From Henningerozyma blattae CBS 6284 (taxonomy: Eukaryota; Ascomycota; Saccharomycetes; Saccharomycetales; Saccharomycetaceae), in NCBI RefSeq assembly GCF_000315915.1, contig NC_020188.1, positions 327,501-391,500 on the forward strand: DNA of 64,000 bases, read 5' to 3'. Below the pieces are notes generated by a model that saw only the letters and a list, made by a program, of their open reading frames with translations, had not been told where the DNA came from and did no database searches. Positions 18,209 to 27,626 of the stretch are shown here, piece after piece. The translations under genes were made by a program, and so were the position numbers. Each line of letters begins with the position of its first letter. Positions within the stretch are counted from its first letter, which is position 1.

Positions 18209-18427
18209 TTGTTCATATTAATTTTACAGTTAAAGGGAAATAAAGCAAGCTATTATTTGAGTAGGAGTGGTAATCCAGGTTGGTTAATGGATCTGCATCA
18301 AATGCGGTTCCAAGAATCTCTGTATGATGAATCTCTGTATGATGAATCTCTGTATGATGAATCTCTGTATGATGAATCTCTGTATGATGAATTTCAATAT
18401 GCTTACGAAGTGGCGTCGTGTGTATGA
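18209..18427 (+). CDS. small ORF carrying the ESLYD repeat, possible gene
   Basis: 72 codons. The N-terminal 35 residues are unremarkable (KGNKASYYLSRSGNPGWL), followed by five exact copies of the pentapeptide ESLYD and a short tail. The repeat unit is 15 bp, so the frame is preserved. An RFX-type site lies 105 bp upstream. I do not recognise it. It is not similar to Hug1, Dif1 or Sml1 as far as I can see. It could be non-coding minisatellite DNA that happens to be open, so confidence is low. Confidence 0.22.
   Translation: MFILILQLKGNKASYYLSRSGNPGWLMDLHQMRFQESLYDESLYDESLYDESLYDESLYDEFQYAYEVASCV
18314..18388. repeat. 15-bp minisatellite, five identical units
   Basis: Unit GAATCTCTGTATGAT repeated five times without a mismatch, then a diverged GAATTTC. 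Identity between units indicates recent expansion. Confidence 0.95.
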
Positions 18428-19111
18428 AGGTAAAGGCCATACACACAATACCTGTTTTGTTAGTATGGTCAGTTATAATGTGGATCTAAGTTGGACAACT
18501 AGATTACCCATTTATAACCAATTTGACGTATGACACAGTGCATATTACGCAGTGCATATTACACAGTGCCACAGCGACAGGGCAAGACAAACTAAAGCAA
18601 GTAGTAATATGAAACTTGGTTTAGTGAGCAAGATGTATCGGGTTTAACCTAAAGCGAAGAGCAAAGGGAAAAGCCAAAAGGAAAAAGGAAAAAGGAAAAA
18701 GGTAAAAGGAAAAAGGTAAAATATCAAAAGAAACAATCCGAGATGCCGAGAATGGACGAGAGTTTCTTGAAAAGGCAAAGAACAGGACGATTGGAATGCC
18801 ACGGTGTATGGAAGATCTAAAATTAGTAAAGCAAGTAGCAATGGGGCCATGCCGCATTGGGGAATCTTTGAAGACCGGAGAAAGTCTGGGCGATTGCCAG
18901 AGGCGGTTGGAAACGGAAAAAGGGAATGCAAAAAGAAATTAGTATTCCGTGGGTGTCACGTGGGCGGCGAGGAAAAGGGGGCGGGAAATTTCATAGATAA
19001 GAGGGCTGAAGCGAGCCAGATAAGAGGAAGGCGATAGGGCAGGTGAAAGTGTAGCGAAAGTGTAGCGAAAGCATAGCGAAAGCACAATCACGCAAGCACA
19101 ATCATTTAGCA
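18428..19111. other. intergenic upstream of RCF1, purine-rich, start of GC-rich island
   Basis: Contains a 7-bp GGAAAAA array at about 18663-18717 and short GTGTAGCGAAA repeats at about 19045-19085. Base composition rises sharply in GC from about 18800. Several ORFs on both strands here are shadows without family features. Confidence 0.5.
18663..18717. repeat. 7-bp purine repeat (GGAAAAA/GGTAAAA)
   Basis: About seven consecutive units of GGAAAAA with occasional GGTAAAA variants. Confidence 0.8.
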
Positions 19112-19591
19112 ATGTCGATGCCATCCAGTTTTGAAACGTCCAGCGAGGAAGTGGACCTGCACCGTTTACCGTTTGGGGCCAAAGTCAAGTACCTCTGCAA
19201 ACAACAGCCATTAGTGCCTATCGGGTGTCTATTGACTACCGGAGCTGTTGTACTGGCCATGAAGAATGTTCGAATGGGCCGTTCACGCAACGCACAGGTG
19301 TGGTTACGTTGGCGTGTGGGGCTGCAGGCGTTAACGCTGGCCGCCTTGGTGGGCGGAGGCTACTACTACGCTGGAGTGGGCGCCTCTGGCCGCACACAGC
19401 CTGACCCACAAGAACAGCTCAAAGCCATGCAGAAAAAGACCCGTCGCAGAGAACAGCTGTGGATCGAGGAGCTGGAGAGACGTGACCGTGAGACACGTGC
19501 CCGTAAGGAGCGTGCGGAGCGTGCCAGGCAGGGGCCAGAGGGCTCTGGCTCTGGATCTGGCTCTGGCTCTGGCTCTGAGTCGAGCACGTGA
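19112..19591 (+). CDS. RCF1: RCF1, respiratory supercomplex factor 1 (HIG1 family)
   Basis: 159 residues, the same length as S. cerevisiae Rcf1. It shows the HIG1 domain: [20 protein letters not shown] forms the first membrane helix, a charged loop [15 protein letters not shown] follows, and [19 protein letters not shown] is the second helix (about residues 28-90). A basic and acidic coiled-coil region with [19 protein letters not shown] follows. The last 20 residues are a Gly-Ser repeat specific to this copy, coded by a GC-rich repeat. Rcf1 sits in the mitochondrial inner membrane and helps assemble and stabilise complex III-IV supercomplexes. The gene is unusually GC-rich compared with its AT-rich surroundings. 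Alternative ATG at codon 3. Confidence 0.95.
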   Translation: MSMPSSFETSSEEVDLHRLPFGAKVKYLCKQQPLVPIGCLLTTGAVVLAMKNVRMGRSRNAQVWLRWRVGLQALTLAALVGGGYYYAGVGASGRTQPDPQEQLKAMQKKTRRREQLWIEELERRDRETRARKERAERARQGPEGSGSGSGSGSGSESST

Positions 19592-19632
19592 GCACGTGAG
19601 CACGGGCACGGGCACGAGCACGAGCACGTGAT
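19582..19632. repeat. GAGCACGTG/GGGCAC microsatellite with three CACGTG motifs
   Basis: Tandem 6-bp units beginning in the last codons of RCF1 (CACGTG at three places). CACGTG is the core of sites for Cbf1/Pho4-type factors, but here it may only be repeat sequence. Confidence 0.75.
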
Positions 19633-20735
19633 GGGCTGGCGTCCACTCTGTATATATATATATATCTGTATAGCAATGCAACCACATAGCAGTCACCTGA
19701 CAATCAAATCTCTGTCAATGCCGGCCGTCCCGTCTCAGATCCACAGCGATCTGAAGCTGAGCGACTGGCCTGTCTGCGCAGGCACGGCTGAGTCGCATGG
19801 CCTGCGTGGCACTTCTGCACTGCTGCACTGCTCTCCGCACCCTTTGCGTCTGGCATTTCCGCATCGGGAATGCGCATTCCCGAGACGGCCGTCGCAGGCA
19901 CGCGCGGATCTGTGGGGCGCCGTATGGGGTAATCGCATGCAAATTGCAGTCGCCCTATATTGCACTCCCAAAGAGGCAGCGGCCAATTTACAGCACACAA
20001 TATCAGCACCCGCGCTGCCGGATTTCGATATGACTGCGCACCCAAAGCGGAAACCCGCCGTGCATTAATAATCTGTGCATTCTGCAATATCTTGTCTTTT
20101 TCCCCGATACGGCTGCCACGGCGATTTTCTTTTCCTGATGCAGCGGGGCGTTTCCCATTCTGCACAGGACTCCTTCCTGATGCGGCCGAGCCATTTAGCG
20201 TGCGTTTCCCTTTTGNNNNNNNNNNNNNNNNNNNNNNNNNNNNNNNNNNNNNNNNNNNNNNNNNNNNNNNNNNNNNNNNNNNNNNNNNNNNNNNNNNNNN
20301 NNNNNNNNNNNNNNNAGGCGGTGCCTTCCGCTTTCGGCCTGCGCAATCGTCGCTTGCGATCTTATCCCCGATGTGTAAGCGCAGGGTGCTGCGGGCGTGT
20401 CTGCGCCCTGCTATTTTTATTTTTTTTCTTCTTTATGCGTTTGCATTTCACTTTTCTATTTCTATATGCATTGGCCCAGGCACAGGCAAGCACGCCGCGG
20501 AATCTGGCTACGAGATCCCGACTGCAGCATGCCAGATTGCATGCCAGATTGCATACCAGATTGCCATACAAACTTGTATTGCCAATAGCCGTGCCAAAAA
20601 CGCAAAAATTTTGTCATATATATAGAAGAGCTATCCTTGACGAAACACGCGTCTGCCTCGTGCTTTGTGCTTGGTCGTTTGTGCTTGGTCATTTGTGCTT
20701 GATCTTCCCATTCATAGCCATACATCATCCCATCA
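19592..20735. other. GC-rich intergenic RCF1 to homeobox gene, with assembly gap
   Basis: Very GC-rich compared with the rest of the window. A gap of exactly 100 N lies at 20216-20315. A 12-bp array (GCATGCCAGATT, three units) lies at 20528-20565, and a TATATATATA stretch at about 19652. Many overlapping frames on both strands lack family features, so I call none. The ancestral order places USA1 and TSA1 between RCF1 and YOX1; either could lie in the unsized gap, but neither is seen. Confidence 0.55.
20216..20315. other. assembly gap, 100 N
   Basis: Exactly 100 undetermined bases, the conventional size for a scaffold gap of unknown length. It lies inside the GC-rich island. Confidence 1.
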
Positions 20736-21596
20736 ATGACCTCCCATCCGCAGCCCCGTTCTCACTCCCACTCCCACAACCACACCTCGTTGCCCCGCCG
20801 TGTGCCCTCCATTAGCGCCTTGCTAACGACCCCCCAATTCCAAGAAAATATCAACACATCCACAGTCACCTTGCCGCCGCTACACCATGTCACTCCACCA
20901 GCCACGCCTGCATCAACCCCGGGTCTTCAGAGTCCTCCGGTCTTCCGTTCGCCTGGCATGGTCTCACCTTACACGACAAACTCCAGTCCTATTTTAACTT
21001 CTGCTGCTACTACCACTCTAAGACCGTTACGTGTCAAACAATATTCCTTTGCATCTAATCCAAACATTCTCCCCCCCCTTGGCGGCTCCCATGGTGCCAT
21101 ATGCATATTCGACCGGTGCAGGCGCAGGTGCAAGTGCAAGTGCAAACGCAGGGGCAAGTGCAAACGCAAGTGCAAACACACACCCAAGCACAAGTGCAAG
21201 CACAAGTGCAAACACAACCGCATTGACCGTCCCCCAACCCCCCCAGAACAGACCCCAGCTCTCAAAAACTCCCTCACCCCGACCTCCAAGCCAGAAAAAC
21301 CAAAGAGCAAAAGAAGAAGAACAACCACCAAAGAATGGAACATCCTTCTAAACGAGTTCAATAAAAACCCAAATCCAAACAAGATCAAAAGAATCCAACT
21401 ATCCCAACAATGTAACATGACCGAAAAGACGGTCCAAATATGGTTTCAAAATAGAAGACAAGCCAATAAAAAATTATTATTGAAAAATAATTCCGCATCA
21501 CCCACTTCTAGCCTAAACTCCGGCACAAACGGGCCTAATAAAAGAATAGGTCTCAATTTTATTAATAACAATATCACCACTATCAATATTCGCTAA
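20736..21596 (+). CDS. YOX1: YOX1/YHP1-type homeobox repressor (probable frame disturbance in the middle)
   Basis: 286 residues as read. The homeodomain is at about 190-250: [39 protein letters not shown], with the diagnostic WFQNRR recognition helix. The N-terminal half is Pro/Ser/Thr-rich. Yox1 and Yhp1 bind with Mcm1 at early-cell-cycle boxes and repress genes from mid-G1 to early M. Neighbours (RCF1, RPS18) fit either ohnologue, YML027W or YDR451C. Between the C-run at about 21070 and that at about 21239 the frame reads a strange Cys/Lys/Arg stretch. One base less and one base more at these runs would give instead LPPLAAP followed by an Ala/Ser/Asn-rich linker, which suits the family better. 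The homeodomain itself is unaffected. Confidence 0.88.
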   Translation: MTSHPQPRSHSHSHNHTSLPRRVPSISALLTTPQFQENINTSTVTLPPLHHVTPPATPASTPGLQSPPVFRSPGMVSPYTTNSSPILTSAATTTLRPLRVKQYSFASNPNILPPLGGSHGAICIFDRCRRRCKCKCKRRGKCKRKCKHTPKHKCKHKCKHNRIDRPPTPPEQTPALKNSLTPTSKPEKPKSKRRRTTTKEWNILLNEFNKNPNPNKIKRIQLSQQCNMTEKTVQIWFQNRRQANKKLLLKNNSASPTSSLNSGTNGPNKRIGLNFINNNITTINIR

Positions 21597-21869
21597 TCAT
21601 TTCCACACCTTCTCTGCCCCACCCTTTGCACTTTATTGCATTATATAATTCACTCTCTTTATACCTCTATACATTCTAATATTTTTTGCATTACAATCTG
21701 CACAACCATCATCATCTACATGCTTTGCAGCATCACATCTAGCATGAAGTTTGCATCTTGCAAAGCACACATACCCTCCCCAACCAATCTGATAAACAAA
21801 TGATTTTAGAATTTAAAGCTAAATAAATTATACACGTATATATAGATTTTCAACCTACTAAACGCACGT
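21597..21869. other. 3' intergenic between convergent homeobox gene and RPS18
   Basis: AT-rich spacer between two convergent genes. A short TTTGCA/GCATCT repeat motif is seen around 21720-21770. Nothing else. Confidence 0.4.
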
Positions 21870-22310
21870 CTAACCTCTTCTTCTACCAGTGGTCTTGGTA
21901 TGTTGACCTCTAACACGTAAACCCCAGAAATGTCTGATACCTCTGTGGGCTCTAATCTTCTTTAATCTTTCCAAATCATCTCTCAATTTGGATTCGACAC
22001 CGTTGGCCAAATGATGGTAGTCCTTACCATCATTGATATCCTTTTGTCTGTTCAAAAACCAAGCTGGAATCTTATAGTTGGTTGGGTTTTGCATGATTTG
22101 AACAATTCTTTCCAATTCTTCTTGAGTCAATTCACCAGCTCTCTTTTGTAAATTAACATCAGCTTTCTTACAAACTAAATTGGCGTAACGACGACCAACA
22201 CCCTTGATGGTGGTCAAAGCGTAAACAATCTTGATGTTACCATCAACATTGGTGTTCAACAGACGTAAAATGTGTTGGAAAGAACCTTGTTCAGTGATAA
22301 CTAAAGACAT
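21870..22310 (-). CDS. RPS18: RPS18, 40S ribosomal protein uS13 (intronless)
   Basis: 146 residues, the family length. Begins [20 protein letters not shown] and ends [12 protein letters not shown]. It shows the helix-two-turns-helix region ([17 protein letters not shown]) and the basic C-terminal tail that reaches the decoding-site head of the small subunit. An in-frame ATG 57 bp further upstream would add 19 residues that no family member has, so I choose 22310. Both S. cerevisiae copies have an intron after about 47 nt. Here the frame is continuous there, so the intron has been lost. Codon use is strongly biased, as in highly expressed genes. Divergent from RPS17. Confidence 0.98.
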   Translation of the reverse strand: MSLVITEQGSFQHILRLLNTNVDGNIKIVYALTTIKGVGRRYANLVCKKADVNLQKRAGELTQEELERIVQIMQNPTNYKIPAWFLNRQKDINDGKDYHHLANGVESKLRDDLERLKKIRAHRGIRHFWGLRVRGQHTKTTGRRRG

Positions 22311-22860
22311 CTTGACACTTAGCTTATTGTACGGGGTGCTTTCAAATAATAACGTGTGTGTTACCAATTTTAATAACCAATTTTTTTCTTTTCATATCAA
22401 ATTCTTAACGTTTTCCAATCCAAACCTTCCCACCATCATCATCATCATCCTCTCTATCCAATCTTTCATTTTTTTTTCCAAACTTGCGTCACCGCTTCCC
22501 GATGGTGCACGGGCGAGCAGGAATAGTGTTTTCCAGAGGGAAATTTCCCCACGAGGACTCTCCTTCTACCGATGAAAATTTCTGTCTAACAAAATTTCAA
22601 CGCTAGACAGAATTATTCTCATTCCCCCTTCTACACTTCCTCTCTCTCTCCCCCTGTGGCAGCCAGTTCCCTGGGATGCCATCTCCTAAGACATTTTCTC
22701 TTTTCAATATCCAATTTTCATTCACAATCCAATTTTATCGCCTCATGCTTACGTTAACGCCTTTCTATTAGAGGTCCTTCCTTGTATATTAAAAAAATAT
22801 TCATCAAATTTTTTATTACTATAACCCTCTTACAAACCCTCGAATCAGCAATTATCAAAA
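22311..22860. promoter_or_regulatory. shared divergent promoter of RPS18 and RPS17
   Basis: 550 bp between two head-to-head ribosomal protein genes. It contains T-rich tracts, a GC-rich central patch (about 22490-22680) and near its centre TGGTGCACGGGCG, which resembles a Rap1 site in reverse with two mismatches. AACCCT motifs of Tbf1 type occur at about 22820-22845. No single site is convincing. Confidence 0.5.
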
Positions 22861-23420
22861 ATGGTATGTACAAAATGCTTGAATTGCTTTGTTATTAAAC
22901 ACACACTACCCGCCCCCCCTCTCCTTCCCCCTCGCATAATACTAACAATTTTATTTATATCATTTTAATGTCCCAAACATTTCATATTTTATTTATTTAT
23001 CATTTTTAATAGGGTAGAGTTAGAACTAAAACCGTTAAGCGTGCTTCCAAAGCCTTAATTGAAAAACATTATCCAAAATTAACTTTGGATTTCCAAACTA
23101 ACAAGAGATTATGTGACGAAATCGCTACCATCCAATCCAAAAGATTGAGAAACAAGATTGCTGGTTACACCACCCATTTGATGAAGAGAATCCAAAAGGG
23201 TCCAGTTAGAGGTATTTCTTTCAAATTACAAGAAGAAGAAAGAGAAAGAAAAGATCAATACGTTCCAGAAGTTTCTGCTTTGGATTTGGAAAACCACAAC
23301 GGTGTCTTAAACGTCGACAAACAAACCGCCGACTTGGTCAAGACTTTGGGTTTGAAATTACCTTTATCTGTCACCAACGTCTCTGCTCAAAGAGAAAGAC
23401 GTTTCAGAAGAAGAGCCTAA
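22861..23420 (+). CDS. RPS17: RPS17, 40S ribosomal protein eS17 (two exons)
   Basis: Exon 1 is only the ATG (22861-22863). The intron is 22864-23012 (149 nt) with GTATGT at its start, TACTAAC at 22940-22946 and AATAG at its end. Exon 2 is 23013-23420. The product is 136 residues beginning [20 protein letters not shown] and ending [10 protein letters not shown], the full family length. It is a component of the head of the small ribosomal subunit. The same one-codon first exon is known in S. cerevisiae RPS17A/B. Strong codon bias. Convergent with the ECM11-like gene, as RPS17B and ECM11 are in S. cerevisiae. Confidence 0.98.
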
Positions 23421-23548
23421 GAAGGGAAGGAATTTCATTATTTTTCTTATGTAATTTATATATATATATAACTTCTTTTTTTTTCTCTCTTAGCTCATTC
23501 ACACAATAAAAATTTAAATTCAAAATATTAATAGTAATAATAATAGTA

Positions 23549-24499
23549 TTATAAAGATCTTAATATCTCATTACTTAAATTTTTAACTCTTTCTACTTTT
23601 TTGTCAATCAATTTCCCTTGTTTATTCAAAATCATTGCTCTTTGATTAATTAAATTGGTAATCACTTGGAATTTTAAACTAATATTAATTCGTTCTTGAA
23701 TTATTTCATTTATAATCATTTGATTTTCATTCATAATTTCTTCACTAAATTTAATCCAATCCATTAAATTCAATTCACTAATATCATGACAAATCTTCCG
23801 ATCTTCATCATTGGTAAGCTCTACAAAAATGTCTTCATTCATCTTGGATTCATTTAATCTTTCATAGATTAAATTTTCAATTGGATTATATGGACCAGGG
23901 CTTTTATGAGGTGATATATTGATTGTTTGATCTTGAATGGTTTCTTCATTCTTGTGATTGTCCCCAGATGAGGTTTTTTTCAAGGGACTATTTTTATTGG
24001 AATTAAATTTTTTCTTTTCTTTAATATTTGGTTTTTTAATCAATTTATTTTCTTGCATAGGTATACTTTTTTCAAATTCTTCTTTACCATTAAAAATATC
24101 ATTATTTTCTTCATCCAACGTTTCAAATTTCACATTGCTAGTGTTATTATTAGGATTATGCTTTTTATATTTAATGTTATTCTTATTCGATGATCTTTGA
24201 CTTACTAATCCTGGATTCAATAAATATTGTTCAATTTTCTTTTTTCTTTGTTCTTTGGTTGTTTGATGATCGAGTTTAGTCACCATATGATTTTCATCTA
24301 ATTTTTTATTACTATTACTATTATTATTAGTTTTCAAATATCGATTTGTAGGAGATCTGCAAATAAGTTTATTTGGTGATGTTAAACTTAATGGATTTTC
24401 ATTAACAATATTTTTATTTGGGGAAACGTTTTTTTCATTCTGTGATTCAATTTCAAAATTATCAGCATATGATTGGAATTTATCAAAACTATTCTCCAT
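23549..24499 (-). CDS. ECM11: ECM11-like, synaptonemal complex central-element protein
   Basis: 316 residues (302 in S. cerevisiae). The first 200 are low-complexity and rich in N, K and S. The last 80 are predicted helical/coiled coil: DISELNLMDWIKFSEEIMNE, then LKFQVITNLINQRAMILNKQ. Ecm11 is SUMOylated and, with Gmc2, promotes polymerisation of Zip1 in meiosis. The assignment rests on the helical C-terminus plus position: RPS17B and ECM11 are convergent neighbours in S. cerevisiae and here. The rapidly evolving N-terminus gives little support by itself. Confidence 0.78.
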   Translation of the reverse strand: MENSFDKFQSYADNFEIESQNEKNVSPNKNIVNENPLSLTSPNKLICRSPTNRYLKTNNNSNSNKKLDENHMVTKLDHQTTKEQRKKKIEQYLLNPGLVSQRSSNKNNIKYKKHNPNNNTSNVKFETLDEENNDIFNGKEEFEKSIPMQENKLIKKPNIKEKKKFNSNKNSPLKKTSSGDNHKNEETIQDQTINISPHKSPGPYNPIENLIYERLNESKMNEDIFVELTNDEDRKICHDISELNLMDWIKFSEEIMNENQMIINEIIQERINISLKFQVITNLINQRAMILNKQGKLIDKKVERVKNLSNEILRSL

Positions 24500-27400
24500 T
24501 ATTAGACGTTGTTTTTTTTTTTTCTTATACTTGTATGGTAATTACAGTCGTTAGATCATTTCCCAGGAAAATCCTTGCTTTTTTTAATATATGTAATTAT
24601 TTCGGAGTTGTCTAATTTAGCCGCCCGCCCCCACCGGAATAAAAAAAAAATAAAAAAATTAAAAATGTGAAGCAATTTCTTATGAAAGATATGATTTTTA
24701 TTCAGTTATATAAATATCTATAAAGAAAAAAAGAAAAAAAAGAAACATTATATTTTTTTGAATAAACTCTATAAATATCTATCAACACCAAAAAAATATA
24801 AATAAAAGTACCTAAAAAAAACAAATAAATATGTTACAGAATTTTTATTATATTTGAATCTCAACAAAACAAACCATTATAGTTCCACCTGTATGATTGT
24901 TTTTTTTCGTTTTAATCCAACCCAAACAATAAAAATAAAAGAATAGAAAAAAAAAATTTTTTTGTTTAATCTTATAACTTTATTAACCGATAAAAATTTT
25001 GATTTATTCTGTTCCACCAGCTTAAATGAAAAATCTTGATTCAATCAATTGATAAGGTTATATAAACAATAAACCAGAAATAATGAGGTAAACACAATAG
25101 GGGGCGAAGAACAACAAGCAAAGGTTAAAGATATTCAATAGTTTTGTCTTGCCACGTAACTCATGAACCGATAATCTGTGATATTTTTGTTGCTCTTTTT
25201 TGGAGGGGTCCTGTGTTAAAAAACATTATTTTGGAAATGAATTAAATTCTATTATGTATTGTGAGGTTACATAACGTAACCTGGTATCTTTTACTTTTCA
25301 ATACAAGGACAATAAAACAAAAATTGCAAACTTTGTTACAAGTAACAAGTGCTTATATATAAATTTTGTTTCGTATTTGAAGGAGGGGGGGTGCTGTTTC
25401 GTTATAAAACATCTTATTATTATTAATCATTTGATTTTTCCTTCTTAAAACGGTATCGATAATAAAAAAATATATATATATGATCTTAACCCAGTTCTGA
25501 TATTTTCTGCTTGATTAAATTATGAAGCTAAAAGGGAAATTACGCTAAGAAATAATATATCTATCAGGATAATACAATACATTAAGCATGGATATATGTG
25601 CCAATCACTCTTGATAGAAAAAGGAAAGTTATACCCAAATACTTAAGCAAGCAACTAAGTAATTGAATGTGTATTTCTCGTTTTAATACCGCTGATCAAG
25701 GTAGTACGGAATTACAGACAAATTCTGACAGTAAACTTCGAACAACCATATATTAAAATTCAATAGTGTGCATTTTAATTACTCTATATTCATATATTAG
25801 TATTTCAGTATACAAATTAGATAGTATAATCAAAATCAAAATCATTTCATTAAAGTTACTTTCTAGTACAACATGCAGAAAAAAAAGATGGAGAAGGTAA
25901 TTCTATTGTTGTAAGCCCGGAAACTATGTTCTTCGCATAACTTGCCTTATGATGAGTAAAACTTACCGTACTGACACTCTTGAAGATATCAGGATTGATA
26001 CTTTAGACAAGATATTTGCTATTATTAAACATTTGAGTGCGAAAAGCTCTGCATACTATTTTTGGTGAGTGTTTTTTTACCTTAATTGTTTAATGATTTG
26101 ATTAATTGGCAATATTACGTCAAATAACGTATCATGCAATAGGCTCATAAAGGAAACTAAACGGTCTAAAAAAACGAAAAAGATAAATATTGAATAATAA
26201 TGATAAACAAATATCAAACTAAAAAAATTTAAAAAGGAATAATAGTGATAACAAACTATATTCAATAATGAAATCAGCTCTGCTTTCTTTCTGCTTTCTT
26301 TCTGCTTTCTTTCTGCTTTCTTTCTGCTTTTTTCTTTTTAGAGGAAATAAATTGCCAAATTGGCCAAAAGGCACCTTTCTTCATATTTCCTATTTAGGAG
26401 ATGCATATCTTTCGTAGTTACGTGACCATCTTGATATAAATGGAATTTTCAACAAAATAAACTTTTTAAGTGATTATGGACTTACCGAAAATTGTAGTTT
26501 TCTCCCCACTTTTTTAATGAGATTATCCGTTTTTGGAAATTTACCGGACATCATCATCGAAAAGCTTAGATTCTAGTTTACCACATTCTAATAATGAAAT
26601 ATTAAAAGTTTACTATTTTAGATTATAAACAGCGAGGAAGTATCTCTCCCTAGGGCTTTCTAGATCAGTTTTTTTGATGATGTCAAATTTAATTATGTTG
26701 GTAAAGCAACCAATGTACCAGGCAAAAAAAANAAAAAAAAAAAGAAAAGAAAGAAATAAAAAAAAGTACATGTTTACCCATTATTCTAAGCATTACTCAA
26801 TAATCAGTATATCTGACAGAAAAATAAAAAAATATGCGAAGAAAAAAAATAGTGGTAAGAAAGTTTAGCCAGCTATTGGCAAGTTTGACTAATACTTTCT
26901 AAGCCTTTAGGAAACTTTAACATTTCGTAATGATTGCCCTTATCATATTTTTTGTACATGCATTTCTACCAATCATCTTATACCGTGGAGTTTTCCTTAA
27001 AAAATGCCCATACAAAAGCTTATATTTTTTTCGAACGTTAGAAGAGAAGTGCCTTAGTTTTACCGTATTATGTCACTAAATCATTAGTTTAGCATTTTTG
27101 ACAGTTTTTTGTTAATCTCTTTTTATCATAAAAAGTATACCTTTTGATTATTACTGGGGAAAATAAAATAAAAATAGAGCCAAAAAAATCGGTTATTCGT
27201 TTAGATTGAGTATGTATAATACAAATGTTGTTATGTTCATGCAAAGGTGATTTACAACGTATTAAATTAAGCATTGAGTAAGTTCCGCTGTTCCTTGAAA
27301 TGTAATACTGTATTTTCTATACCTGGTTATCTTGTATTATGTATCACCAGGATATTGCTTCCCTATCTTCAAAATTTATAAAACTGTCAATGCTAAAAGG

Positions 27401-27626
27401 CAAATTTTGTATTTAAAGAGAGTTCATTTAACTTTTAGAAATTACTTCGATAATCTGTTTACTATGTGTAATAAAAGCGCGTTATTATTACCGTTTAATG
27501 TCGTTGTTATTATATTTGCGATAATGCAATAATTATAACAGCTTAATAGTTATTATTACGATTCTTTAGCATTAATTTTTTTAGGGAATGTGAGTGTATC
27601 AGCATGAGATAAAGTTATATTTAGTC
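24500..27626. other. 3.1-kb gene-free region between ECM11 and NSE5
   Basis: No coding frame with family features; frames up to 66 codons only. Contents: homopolymer-rich DNA, a single undetermined base at 26732, and an 11-bp pyrimidine array at 26281-26330. No tRNA B box, known LTR or convincing centromere element (CDEI/II/III) was found. It is unusually long for this compact genome. Ancestral neighbours such as APT1/APT2 and MED13 are missing, so it may hold eroded relics below recognition. Confidence 0.55.
26281..26330. repeat. 11-bp tandem repeat TGCTTTCTTTC
   Basis: Four exact units plus a partial fifth. Confidence 0.9.

Noticed and set aside
18621..20815. Many ORFs of 60-246 codons in the GC-rich island
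   Set aside because: High GC lowers stop frequency. They overlap on both strands, span the N gap in some cases, and none shows a domain. Only RCF1 and the homeobox gene are convincing.
20969..21418. 149-codon minus-strand frame and others opposite the homeobox gene
   Set aside because: Low-complexity Leu/Cys shadows of the GCAAGT repeat.
22311..22367. Upstream extension of RPS18 by 19 codons
   Set aside because: uS13 proteins begin at the MSLV start; the extension is unconserved leader sequence.
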